DNA of 64,000 nt from Elusimicrobia bacterium GWA2_61_42 (GTDB lineage Bacteria > Elusimicrobiota > Elusimicrobia > Elusimicrobiales > UBA9959), in assembly GCA_001799615.1 (NCBI GenBank), contig MGTU01000004.1, forward strand, positions 1 through 64,000, in the 5' to 3' direction. Shown piece after piece: positions 45,619-54,564 of this stretch (positions are counted from its first letter, which is position 1; each line of letters begins with the position of its first letter). The translations under genes and the position numbers were made by a program. Below the pieces are notes generated by a model. The model was not told the DNA's origin. It saw only the letters and a list, made by a program, of their open reading frames with translations, and searched no databases.

Positions 45619-46665
45619 TCAGGCCCGGGGGGCGGTCAGTTCTTTTTCGTGCAGTTTTGTGAAATTCCGGTCGTTCATCGGGCAGTCGAAATGATCCGAG
45701 CCCTTCCTGAACATTTCCGAGCCCCACATTCTTTTTACTATCGTCTCCAGCGGCTCTTTGCGGAGATTGCCGAAGCTGGCCGGCAGGTAGCAGCAGGCGA
45801 GAACGTCGCCGTAAGCCGACACGTCGAATTTATTCCCTATCATGGAGTTGCACCAGAAAGGCACGTCCTTGTGCTGCAGGAATTCCGTTTCCCAGCAGAC
45901 GTCGGACGCCACCAGGCCGCGCAGTTTGGCTATTTCCTCGGGTGAAAGCGGCACGTCCTTCTCTTTCCAGCGGCCGCTCTGTATGGACGAAAGAAAGCGC
46001 ACGCCTACCCCGATCTCGCGGGCCAGGGCGATCATTTTCTCGAAATCCCCGTTGGCCAGGTTTTCCTTGGTGGCGTAGATGGACACGTTGGCGGGGATGC
46101 CGTGCTTAAGGCACAGGCGCAGGCCTTCCACGGCTTTGCGCCAGCAGCCGGGGATCCCGCGATTAACGTCATGGTCTTCTTCGCGCGGGCTGTCCAGGCT
46201 CACCCTTATGCGCTCTATGCCGGCCGCCTTCAGCCTTAGCACCATGGCTTCGTCCAGCAGCAGGCCGTTGGTGTCCACCGAAGCCATCATGCCCAGTTCC
46301 CTGGTCCTGGCCACGTATTCGGCCAGGGCCGGCGCCATCAGCGGCTCGCCGCCGAAGAAATGCACGCAGGCCCCGCCCAGCCCGGCCAGGTCTTCTATGA
46401 ATTTAAGGATCTCTTCGCGGGTCAGTTCGCCGCCCGCCGGAGCGGGGGCTTTTCCCACGCCGCAATGCGCGCAGGAGCACTGGCACTTGTACGACATCGA
46501 AAGGACCACGGTGACCCCGTAAAGAGGCACGAACCTGCGCGCCAGCGGGAGCAGGCGGCGGAAATAAAAGGCCGTAAAGCTTATGAACCAGGACGTTCCG
46601 TAAAAACCGCTTAGAAGGGGGCGCAGGCGGAAAGAGAGTTTATTTAACAGCGTGGTCGTGCTCAT
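45619..46665 (-). CDS. Radical SAM/SPASM protein of the CQCxCxxC type
   Basis: 348 residues. N-terminal membrane-associated stretch (SGFYGTSWFISFTAFYFRRLLPL), then core CQCSCAHC, FFGGEP, VSLDSPREEDHDVNRG, SPASM end WCNSMIGNKFDVSAYGDVLACCYLP and DCPMNDRNF. Related to the gene at 44578 and the second half of 48340. Divergently placed, with a 165-base gap, from the B12-type gene at 46831. Confidence 0.82.
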   Translation of the reverse strand: MSTTTLLNKLSFRLRPLLSGFYGTSWFISFTAFYFRRLLPLARRFVPLYGVTVVLSMSYKCQCSCAHCGVGKAPAPAGGELTREEILKFIEDLAGLGGACVHFFGGEPLMAPALAEYVARTRELGMMASVDTNGLLLDEAMVLRLKAAGIERIRVSLDSPREEDHDVNRGIPGCWRKAVEGLRLCLKHGIPANVSIYATKENLANGDFEKMIALAREIGVGVRFLSSIQSGRWKEKDVPLSPEEIAKLRGLVASDVCWETEFLQHKDVPFWCNSMIGNKFDVSAYGDVLACCYLPASFGNLRKEPLETIVKRMWGSEMFRKGSDHFDCPMNDRNFTKLHEKELTAPRA

Positions 46666-46771
46666 GAGTTCATATTCTATTGCATATCGTATGGGGTGTC
46701 AAATGGCGGCACGTCGGGGGCAAAGCTTGCGGATCCCGGCCCGCTTTTTGGTAGACTATGGGCCTATAACC

Positions 46772-46834
46772 ATGAAGAATTACAGCGAGCCCAGGCTGTT
46801 CTGCCGCATCCGGCGCCAAAGGGGCGCCGCGTGA
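46772..46834 (+). CDS. Possible short leader peptide ORF before B12-rSAM gene
   Basis: 20 codons, MKNYSEPRLFCRIRRQRGAA, ending in a TGA that overlaps the GTG start of the next gene (GTGA). TATAAC lies just before the ATG. The overlap could couple translation of the downstream gene. Too short to be sure; a GC-rich 5' UTR with a chance frame is the alternative. Confidence 0.25.
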   Translation: MKNYSEPRLFCRIRRQRGAA

Positions 46835-48273
46835 GGCGTCCCCGCGTCCTGCTCGTCAAAAGCCGCAGCCTCGTTACAAAATTAAAAGGCGCGTCCATGC
46901 CGCCTTTAGGGCTGCTGTCGGTGGCGGCCTACCTGCGCTCCCGGCTGGGCGCCGAGGTGCGGGTGCTGGACTCGCGCCTGGAGGCGGATATCCTTAAACT
47001 GGTCGCCGCCGAAGTGCGCGCGCGGCGCCCCGACGTGGTAGGCGTGAGCGCTCTTACCGTGGAGGCTTACCTGGCGGGAAAAATAAGCGCCGCCGTTAAA
47101 GCCGCGGACCCTACGGTCCCGGTGGTGCTGGGAGGGCCGTACGCGTCCTCCGACCCGGAAGGGGCCTTGGGCGATCCCAACACGGACGCGGCGGTCATAG
47201 GCGAAGGGGAGGAAACCTTCGCGGAGCTGGTGCGCGTTATAACCGAAGAGGGGCCGCGCTGGAGCGAGCCGGAAACTTTGAGCGGCGTGGCCGGCCTGGC
47301 GGTGCGCGCCGGGGCGGGGGTGGAGCGCACGGCGCCGAGACTCCCCATCCGCGACCTGGACGCGCTGCCTTTTCCCGCCTGGGACCTGCTGGATTATAAA
47401 AAATTCTGGAAGACCAACGGCATGGCTTCCGTAGGCATAAGGCCTTACCTGCCTATTTTTACTTCCCGCGGCTGCCCGTATCACTGCGTGTACTGCCACC
47501 AGATCTTCGGCAAGACTTTCCGGGGCCGCTCACCGGAAAGCGTGGCGGAGGAAGTAAAACTGATCCACAGGCTCGGCACCAAAGACATCGAGGTGCTGGA
47601 CGACGTTATAAATTACGACCCGGTCCGCTTCGACCGGATCCTCGAGCTGCTGCTGGAGCGGAACCTCCAATCTAAGCTGAATTTCCCCAACGGCATCCGC
47701 GCCGATATCGTGCGCCCGGAATCCCTGGACCTGCTTAAGCGGGTGGGGGTGGGCGACGTGGCGCTGGCGGTGGAGACCGTTTCTCCCCGCCTGCAGAAGT
47801 ACATCAACAAGAACCTTTCGCTGGAGAAGGTCAGCCAAACCATAAACATGCTGGCGGACAGGCGCATCTTCTGCCGCGGTTTTTTTATGCTGGGTTTCCC
47901 GACCGAAACCGAGGAGGAGATGCGCGCCACCATCCGCTTCGCCTGCGAGTCGCGGCTGCACCTGGCCCTTTTCTTCACGCCTACCCCGTTCCCCGGCACC
48001 GCCATGCACGAGATGTTCAAAAAGGCCGGCAAACTGCGCCCGGACCTGAGCACCATAGACTTCGAGTACACTGCCGCCCCTTTCAACGCCTCGGCGCTGA
48101 GCGACGAGGCCTACCTGCGGCTGTACCGGAGCGCCTTCCTTAAATTCCACCTGGACCCGGCGCGCATTTTCCGCATAGCCAGGGACGGCCCGTTCGGCCT
48201 GAACGTCCCTTTGCGGGCTTTCAGGTTCTTCAGGAACAACCTCAGCTTCGGGCGCCAGCACGAGAAGTGCTGA
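46831..48273 (+). CDS. B12-type radical SAM protein
   Basis: 480 residues from GTG 46831 (VRRPRVLLVKSRS); the same frame stays open to 46696 but those 45 codons do not look like this family. MPPLGLLSVAAYL, VLGGPYASSDPE, VIGEGEETF; core CPYHCVYC; ALAVETVSPRLQKYINKNLS; LGFPTETEEEM; C-terminal FHLDPARIFRIARDGPF. Sister of the gene at 41656. Starts the operon that runs to 54561. Confidence 0.83.
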   Translation: MRRPRVLLVKSRSLVTKLKGASMPPLGLLSVAAYLRSRLGAEVRVLDSRLEADILKLVAAEVRARRPDVVGVSALTVEAYLAGKISAAVKAADPTVPVVLGGPYASSDPEGALGDPNTDAAVIGEGEETFAELVRVITEEGPRWSEPETLSGVAGLAVRAGAGVERTAPRLPIRDLDALPFPAWDLLDYKKFWKTNGMASVGIRPYLPIFTSRGCPYHCVYCHQIFGKTFRGRSPESVAEEVKLIHRLGTKDIEVLDDVINYDPVRFDRILELLLERNLQSKLNFPNGIRADIVRPESLDLLKRVGVGDVALAVETVSPRLQKYINKNLSLEKVSQTINMLADRRIFCRGFFMLGFPTETEEEMRATIRFACESRLHLALFFTPTPFPGTAMHEMFKKAGKLRPDLSTIDFEYTAAPFNASALSDEAYLRLYRSAFLKFHLDPARIFRIARDGPFGLNVPLRAFRFFRNNLSFGRQHEKC

Positions 48274-48339
48274 GGCTCCGTCCTTCCCCGCCCCGGCCGT
48301 CAGAAAGAACGCCGGGGATATTATGATAAAATTGACCTG

Positions 48340-50907
48340 ATGAAGACGCTTTTTGTCCGCGCCGCCACCGAAAGTCTCGGCCTCGAATATCTTTCGGCCG
48401 CTCTCCGGGCGCGCGGGCATGAGACCTCCCTTGTCTACGAGCCGCTCCTGTTCGATTCCTTCAGACTGCGGCTGCCTTTTTTTGAGCCTGAAAGCGCCGC
48501 CCGCACCGCCCGGCGGGTCGTCGCCCAAAACCCGGGGCTGGTCGGCTTTTCCGCCGAGTCGGACCATTTCCCCTGGGCGCTGGCGGTGGCCCGCGAGATA
48601 AAACGCCTCAGCCGCGTCCCCGTGATCTTTGGCGGCGTGCATCCCAGCACCGCTCCGGAGGCCGCGCTGGCCCGGCCCGAGGTCGACCTGCTTTGCGTCG
48701 GGGACGGCGAAAAGGCCATCTGCGCGCTGGCCGACCGCCTGGCGGCAGGGCAAGGGCCGGAGGGTATCGATAATATCTGGTTCAAGAGGAACGGGGTCCC
48801 CGTAACCGGCCCCGTGCGCCTGGAAACCGGGCTGGACTCGCTGGCGTTCCCCGACAAAGACCTGTTCTTCCGGGAATACCCGGGCTTCGTGCTGGATACC
48901 TATTCGATCATAACGGGCAGGGGCTGCCCCAACGCCTGCACCTACTGCCACAACAGCTCCATGCGCCGGGTTTTGTCCCGCCTGGGCTGCCGCGATAATT
49001 TTCTGCGCCGGCGCAGCGTGGCCAACGTTCTAGAGGAGTTAACCGCCGCCAAGAAAAAATACGGCTTCAGGCGGGTTTCCTTCTGCGACGACCTCTTTAT
49101 CTCGGATCCGGCCTGGCTGGAGGAATTCGCCGCCGCCTACCCGCGGCGGATCGGGCTGCCGTTCTTCTGCAATATCCACCCGGCCGACGCGGACCAGCGC
49201 GCGGTGGCCCTGCTGAAGGCGGCCGGCGCCACCGCCGTGAACATGGGCGTGCAGACGGTAAGCGAAACGCTGCGCCGGGAATGCCTGGGCCGCGCCGAAA
49301 GCACGGAGGCCTCGGTCAAGGCTTTGCGCCTGCTGGAACAGGCCGGCCTGTTCGTCTATACCAATTTTATTTTCGGGCTGCCGGGGCAGGACGGCGGGGA
49401 GATGGAGCGGGTGGCGGCCTTCGCCGCGGCCAACCCGGCCGGTTTTCACGACGTGAACTGGCTGCGGTACTACCCGGGCACGGCCCTGCTGGAAAAAGCC
49501 CGCAAAAGCGGCCTGCTGCCGGAAGGCGACGCCAAAGCGGTGGAGGAAGGGGCTTTCTCCGTCCCCTACGGCCACGGCGGCCACAGCTATACTCCGGAGC
49601 GCGCCCGGCTGCGCAACATGGTCTTTCTCGCCTCGCTGCTGCCCGGCCCGGCCGCGAGGTTCGCGCTTTCCAAAAGACTGTGGCGCTTCCTGCCGGCTTT
49701 CAGCTTGCGCCTGCCGGCCATAGCCTCTCGGGCCCTTTGGGCGCGTCTCAGGGGCAACCGGAACCCTTACCCCAATTTTTCGCTGGCCGGCAGCCTGCGG
49801 TATTTCCTGCATTACCTGCTCGTAGTTTACTCCGTGCGCGCCGCGGCCCCGGCCGTGCGCGCGGTCAGGCGCGCCTTCGTGACGGCGCGCGGCGCTTTGT
49901 TCCTGGCCGGCCTGCTCGACGCCCGGCGCGCGGCCCGCTACGCCGTTTATTTCATCGAACGCCGGGTGCTGCGCAGGAAAATACCGGGCATGGCGGCTTT
50001 CGCCGCCACTTTCGCCTGCCAGTGCCGCTGCGGAGCCTGCTCTTCCGGCACTTTCAGGGAGCTTTTCAGCGACCGGGTGATGAACCGGGAGAAGGCTCTC
50101 GCCCGCCTGGAGGAACTGGCGCGGCTGGGCGTGCCGCGCGTGCACTTTACCGGCGGGGAAAATACGCTGGTGCCCTTTCTGCCGGAGCTGGCCGCTTTCT
50201 GCGCCCGCGCGGGCATGACGGTATTCGTGGAGACCAACGGCCTCAGGGTCACCGGGGAGCTTGTGCTGGAGCTGAAGCAGGCGGGCCTCGCCTGCCTGAA
50301 CGTCAGCCTGGACGCGGCTGCTGCCGGCGCTCATGACCGGGCGCGCGGGCTTCCCGGCTGCCACGCCGCCGCGCTCAACGCGCTGGCGCTGGCCAGAAAA
50401 CACGGCCTGCCCGCCATGGCCTCCTGCTACGCCACGCGGGAAAGCGCCGCCGACGGCTCTCTGCCGGCTTTACTGGCGGCCGCGGCCGCCGCGGGCGCCT
50501 CGGCCGTGCGCATACTGCCGCCGGTGCCGTCCGGCTCCTGGGCCGACAGGTTCGAGGAACTCAGTCTTTCCGCTTCCGACCGGGAAGCGGTGCTGGCGGC
50601 GGCCTTCTCCTCGCCGGTACCGGCGCTCGACCGGACAGGCCTTGTGGACTGCGAACTTTCCTCCGCTTATAAAATAATGGTGCTGCCGGACGGGAGCCTT
50701 GCGCCCTGCGAACATTTGCCCTATATCTTTACCGGTTCCGAAAAACTCGCGGTGGCCGCGGTCATAGCCTCCGCTTACTCCGAGAACAGCTTCGGTCCCG
50801 CGACGGCCTGCTGGCCTCGGAACAAGGCCTGGCGGGCGGCGCACCCCGAAGCCTCGCGCGGCCGGGTCGTTTACCTGCCGGTGCCCGCCGTCGGGAGGGC
50901 CGGATGA
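48340..50907 (+). CDS. Fusion of a B12-type radical SAM and a CQCxCxxC radical SAM
   Basis: 855 residues with two complete cores. Residues 1 to about 490: B12-type, ESLGLEYLSAALRARGHET, GGVHPSTAPE, core CPNACTYC, GVQTVSETLRRE, FGLPGQDGGEM. About 490-560 is a basic, hydrophobic linker (FLHYLLVVYSVRAAAPAVR). From about 565: CQCRCGAC, FTGGEN (in place of GGEP), VSLDAAAAGAHDRARGLPGCH and a SPASM-like LVDCELSSAYKIMVLPDGSLAPCEH. The first half is paralogous to the gene at 56600; the second to those at 44578 and 45619. ATGA overlap with the PaaK-like gene. Confidence 0.87.
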   Translation: MKTLFVRAATESLGLEYLSAALRARGHETSLVYEPLLFDSFRLRLPFFEPESAARTARRVVAQNPGLVGFSAESDHFPWALAVAREIKRLSRVPVIFGGVHPSTAPEAALARPEVDLLCVGDGEKAICALADRLAAGQGPEGIDNIWFKRNGVPVTGPVRLETGLDSLAFPDKDLFFREYPGFVLDTYSIITGRGCPNACTYCHNSSMRRVLSRLGCRDNFLRRRSVANVLEELTAAKKKYGFRRVSFCDDLFISDPAWLEEFAAAYPRRIGLPFFCNIHPADADQRAVALLKAAGATAVNMGVQTVSETLRRECLGRAESTEASVKALRLLEQAGLFVYTNFIFGLPGQDGGEMERVAAFAAANPAGFHDVNWLRYYPGTALLEKARKSGLLPEGDAKAVEEGAFSVPYGHGGHSYTPERARLRNMVFLASLLPGPAARFALSKRLWRFLPAFSLRLPAIASRALWARLRGNRNPYPNFSLAGSLRYFLHYLLVVYSVRAAAPAVRAVRRAFVTARGALFLAGLLDARRAARYAVYFIERRVLRRKIPGMAAFAATFACQCRCGACSSGTFRELFSDRVMNREKALARLEELARLGVPRVHFTGGENTLVPFLPELAAFCARAGMTVFVETNGLRVTGELVLELKQAGLACLNVSLDAAAAGAHDRARGLPGCHAAALNALALARKHGLPAMASCYATRESAADGSLPALLAAAAAAGASAVRILPPVPSGSWADRFEELSLSASDREAVLAAAFSSPVPALDRTGLVDCELSSAYKIMVLPDGSLAPCEHLPYIFTGSEKLAVAAVIASAYSENSFGPATACWPRNKAWRAAHPEASRGRVVYLPVPAVGRAG

Positions 50908-52190
50908 ACCCGAGGGAGCGGTTGGTCCTCAAGACGGGGGAATTGCTGTCGCCCGGCTTTGCCGCCAGGGCGAAAGTCTTTGGCGCCGGCCGCGCGGGCA
51001 GGCTGGAAAGATTCAACCTGCTGCTCTCCCGGGCGCGCGCCGCTTTGCCCGCCTACGACGGCGCCTGCGCCTCCGCCCTGGACGGCAGGCCGGGGCTGGC
51101 CGCTCTCGACGAAATCTCAAAACTGCCCGTGCTGGGCAGGGCCGACGTGGCCGGCTATGCCGGCGGCGGCGCCCTGGCCAGGCTGGAAAGCGGGGGCACA
51201 AGCCTGTCGGGCCGGGTCGAGACCGCCCTCGACCTGAACGGCGTGCTGCTGCGTTACGCCGGGCTGCTGTCGGTGCTCGGGGAGGCCGGTTGGGCCATGG
51301 GACGCAGGACGGCCGCGCTGCACCCGGTGGAATACGGCTATTTCAACAATTTCGGCGGCCTGCTGCGCTCCGGGGCGTATGGAAAGATCGTATTCGAGTT
51401 CTTTCAGCAGTACGTTCTTTACGGACTTTTTCACAACCGGAAGAATATTTATTACGACCGCGGGGTTTTCCAGGCCGAAGACGCGGCCCTGGACCTGCTT
51501 CGGCGCGCGGCCGGAGGGGAGCCGGAGTTCCTGATCGCCAGGCCCGACGTCCTCGGCGCCGGGCTGGCGGCGGCCAGGCGCGGCAAGCTTCCCCCGTTCA
51601 GGAAGCTAAAAGCCGTCCTGACGGTCGGCACCGCGCTGGGCGAAGAAGTGCGGGCCGCGGCTTCGGAGATGCTGGGCGCGCAGGTTTACAACATGTACGC
51701 TTCCACGGAACTGGGCTATGTGGCCCTGGGCGGCCCCGGCTGTGAAGGCTGGCTGCACGTCGACGAAGGCGACCATCTCGTGGAGACCGGCCCCGGCAAC
51801 GAGCTGATAGTTACCGATCTTAACAACCGCGTCACGCCCATGCTGCGCTACGCCACCGGCGACGTCGCCTGGCTGGAGCGCAGACGCTGCCCCTGCGGCC
51901 GCGAAGGCCTGATGCTAAAGCCGCGCGGCCGGAAAGGGAAGTTCCTGGAAACCGCGGCGGGGGGCAGGCTGTACGAAGCGGAGGCGGCAAGCCTGGCTTT
52001 TGCCTCGGGGCTGCCCCTGTTCCAGTTCTCGGCCGGGAAAAATGAGGTAAGGCTGGCGCTCAACGGAAAGCCCGCGCCCGGCGCCGCGGCTATAACCGCC
52101 GCGCTGGGGCTGCCGGAAGGCCGTTGCGTCCTTTTGCCCGGCGCCAATTTTGAAATACCTGCCTCCGGAAAATTCAGCTTTATCATATGA
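50904..52190 (+). CDS. PaaK/CapK-like adenylate-forming enzyme
   Basis: 428 residues. The acyl-adenylate core motif is MYASTELGYVALGGP; NELIVTDLNNRVTPMLRYATGDVAWLE and CPCGREGLMLKPRGRKG match PaaK/CapK enzymes found in capsule loci. Short of the typical N-terminal part, and the P-loop-like segment (SGGTSLSGRV) is present. It probably activates an acid for transfer to a sugar or lipid. ATGA overlaps on both sides. Confidence 0.75.
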   Translation: MNPRERLVLKTGELLSPGFAARAKVFGAGRAGRLERFNLLLSRARAALPAYDGACASALDGRPGLAALDEISKLPVLGRADVAGYAGGGALARLESGGTSLSGRVETALDLNGVLLRYAGLLSVLGEAGWAMGRRTAALHPVEYGYFNNFGGLLRSGAYGKIVFEFFQQYVLYGLFHNRKNIYYDRGVFQAEDAALDLLRRAAGGEPEFLIARPDVLGAGLAAARRGKLPPFRKLKAVLTVGTALGEEVRAAASEMLGAQVYNMYASTELGYVALGGPGCEGWLHVDEGDHLVETGPGNELIVTDLNNRVTPMLRYATGDVAWLERRRCPCGREGLMLKPRGRKGKFLETAAGGRLYEAEAASLAFASGLPLFQFSAGKNEVRLALNGKPAPGAAAITAALGLPEGRCVLLPGANFEIPASGKFSFII

Positions 52191-53854
52191 GAGCGCTAAA
52201 AGACCTGTTCCTTAAATATCCCGCCGCCGCCGCGGCCGGCGTCGCGCTGTTCGCGGCTTTCGCCGCTTTCTACGCCGCGACGGTCACCAACATCTATTCC
52301 TTCGACCCGAAGTACGCGATCTACATGGACGTGCTGAACCTCTACTGGATCCCTTCCCTGTCCGATCCGGCGCTGTTCCCGCGGGACCCGGTCGCCGCCC
52401 AATGCCGCTCGATGTGGGGCCCGTTCATCACCGAAGGTCCGTGGATCTGGCTCTCTTCGCTGTTCATGCGCGTTAAGCCGTACGCGCTGGGGATGGCCCT
52501 TTTATCCTCGCTGGGCTGCGCGGCGGCCGCGCTGCTGGTTTTCCGCCTGGCCCTGAAGTCCGCCGCCCGGCCGGCGGCGGCCGCGGCCGCGCTGCTCTTC
52601 GCCGTCTACTTCCTGTCCACCAATACTTTTTTCGGCGTGCCGCGCCTGTACGGCTTCCTGGCTTTTCTGGCTTTCCTCCTGGCCGCCGAGGAAAAGCGCT
52701 TCCTTCTGCTGCCTTTCCTGATACCGGCGGGCTTCATTCTGTACCCGGCGGTTTCCGCGGGCCTGGGGGTCTCGGCGCTGCTGGCGCCGGTTTTTTACCG
52801 GCGGCACTTCCGGGAGCATAAACTGCTGCCGCGCTACGCGGCCGCCATGGCGGCCGCGGGGCTGCTCTGCCTGGCGGCCCTGTGGCGCAGCGTGACCCTG
52901 GGCGGCGTTTTCCGGGCCTTAGGCGCCGGCAGCGGTTTCGAGATCGACAAACTCTACCAGTTCGTCTCGGCGCCGGTAAGGCCGGACAGCCTGTGGGACC
53001 TGGTGACGTATTTCCTGCTGAACTTCAACGAGCACGGCAACTTCTACCCGGTGATGAGCGCCCTGCTCCTGCTTGTTTTTCTCGCCGGCTGGTGCGTGAA
53101 GCTCGGGCGGCCCGCGCTGCTGCCGGCCTCGCTGAAGCTTTCGCTGGCCGGTTCCCTGGGGGCTTTCGCGCTCCTGTACCTCACGCACCCCGTCTCCGCT
53201 TCCAGGCAGATGGTGTTCATCGTGCCGCTGGTCGTGGTTTTCCTGGCCGCCGAGGGCGTATACCGCCTGGGCGGAGAGAAACCCAGGACGCTGCTGGTGG
53301 GCGTCGCCGCGGCGCTGGTCTTCGGCGTCCTGCATCCGCGGCTGGGCCTGAGGGAATCCTGCCGGACTTTCGCCCCGGTTTACGGCTACCTTTCAGCGCT
53401 GCCGCCCGACGCGATAGTGGCGGGCCATCCCGACAGCGACCTGCTGCATACCATCCCGGTATTCGCCAAAAAGCAGGTTTTCATCTCGGACGAACATCGT
53501 GACCAGTACCTCTTTACCCTGAACCGCAGCGCGGATTTCACGGCGATGCGGGCCGCGCTCGTCTCCGCTCTTTATTCCGCCTCGCCGGCGGCGGCCTGCG
53601 CGCTGAAAGCGGCCTATGGCGTGGATTATGTGGCGCTGGAGGATAAATTCTTCACCCCGGAATACCTGGCCCGGGCGGCCGCTTCGTCTTTTCCGCTGGA
53701 CGCGGAGACCGCCCGCGCCGCGGCTAAAACCGCGGACCCGCTGGGTTTTTATAATTACGCGCGCGCCCGGCCGGCTTTTTCCTGGAAGAACGAGCGCAGC
53801 GGGGGCGCGGTGTTCGCGCTTTCGTCCTGCGTGAAAAAAGAGGCGCGCAAATGA
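52187..53854 (+). CDS. Polytopic membrane protein, GT-C glycosyltransferase candidate
   Basis: 555 residues with roughly ten hydrophobic helices (first at about 12-32, last near 385-400) and a C-terminal soluble part (about 405-555) containing DAIVAGHPDSDLLHTIPVFAKKQVF and VDYVALEDKFFTPEYLARAA. An N-terminal periplasmic loop (SFDPKYAIYMDVLNLYWIPSL) has acidic residues, as in GT-C enzymes. No family match is certain. Overlaps both neighbours by ATGA, so it is part of the coupled chain. Confidence 0.6.
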   Translation: MRALKDLFLKYPAAAAAGVALFAAFAAFYAATVTNIYSFDPKYAIYMDVLNLYWIPSLSDPALFPRDPVAAQCRSMWGPFITEGPWIWLSSLFMRVKPYALGMALLSSLGCAAAALLVFRLALKSAARPAAAAAALLFAVYFLSTNTFFGVPRLYGFLAFLAFLLAAEEKRFLLLPFLIPAGFILYPAVSAGLGVSALLAPVFYRRHFREHKLLPRYAAAMAAAGLLCLAALWRSVTLGGVFRALGAGSGFEIDKLYQFVSAPVRPDSLWDLVTYFLLNFNEHGNFYPVMSALLLLVFLAGWCVKLGRPALLPASLKLSLAGSLGAFALLYLTHPVSASRQMVFIVPLVVVFLAAEGVYRLGGEKPRTLLVGVAAALVFGVLHPRLGLRESCRTFAPVYGYLSALPPDAIVAGHPDSDLLHTIPVFAKKQVFISDEHRDQYLFTLNRSADFTAMRAALVSALYSASPAAACALKAAYGVDYVALEDKFFTPEYLARAAASSFPLDAETARAAAKTADPLGFYNYARARPAFSWKNERSGGAVFALSSCVKKEARK

Positions 53855-54561
53855 CCGGCGTCCCCAGCGGCGCCCGCCCGGCGGCGGTTTCTCCCAACGA
53901 TAAAGCCGAATGGGACGCCTGGGCGGAGTCTTACGCCCGCGACGTGGACTGGATAGAGGAGATCCATAACGCGGATCTGGCAAAACTGACTTGCGCGGAC
54001 GGCGCGCGTGCGCTGGATATCGGCTGCGGCACCGGCCGCCGGGCCCTCGCGGTCTTCGGGCGCTCGGCCAGGCTGACCGCCGTGGATTTCTCGCCCGGCA
54101 TGGCGGCGGCGGCCAGGCGGACGCTGGCCGGCCTTAAGCAGGCCGAAGTGCTGGAGCTGGATATTGAAAAGGACGCCCTGCCGGCGGGCCTTGAATTCGA
54201 CGCGGCCATAGCCGTTTCCGTCATGCACCATCTCAAGGACGCGCGGGCCGCGCTGGACCGCGTAAAAGAAAGGCTGGCCCCCGGTGGCGTGATCGTGATC
54301 GTGGACGCCGTCTGCGGCAATTCCCCGCTGTCCGCGGCGCGGTATTATCTTGAAATGCTCGGCCTGCACAACCCGTTGAAACTGGCGCTGGCTTTTGCCA
54401 GGGGGCTCCTGCTGGATACGCGCCTGTCCCGCCACAAAGCCCGCGAGGCGCGCCTGACCTTCGCAGAATTTTCCGGGCGCTATACGGCCATACTGCCGGG
54501 CGCGCGCGCGGAAGTGCGCCACGGCCTGTTCGGCTACCTGGTATGGAAGAAACCTCTTTGA
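53851..54561 (+). CDS. Class I SAM-dependent methyltransferase
   Basis: 236 residues. Motif I ALDIGCGTGRRAL near 50-62, VDFSPGMAAAARR, FDAAIAVSVMHHLKDAR, LAPGGVIVIVD. Typical UbiE/COQ5-like fold. Last gene of the plus operon, convergent with the FemAB/GNAT-like gene at three bases. Likely methylates a sugar or lipid hydroxyl. Confidence 0.82.
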   Translation: MTGVPSGARPAAVSPNDKAEWDAWAESYARDVDWIEEIHNADLAKLTCADGARALDIGCGTGRRALAVFGRSARLTAVDFSPGMAAAARRTLAGLKQAEVLELDIEKDALPAGLEFDAAIAVSVMHHLKDARAALDRVKERLAPGGVIVIVDAVCGNSPLSAARYYLEMLGLHNPLKLALAFARGLLLDTRLSRHKAREARLTFAEFSGRYTAILPGARAEVRHGLFGYLVWKKPL

Positions 54562-54564
54562 CCC

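Noticed and set aside
47530-48951. A 473-codon minus-strand frame across two B12-rSAM genes
   Set aside because: It spans the boundary of two clear plus-strand genes and has no family features.
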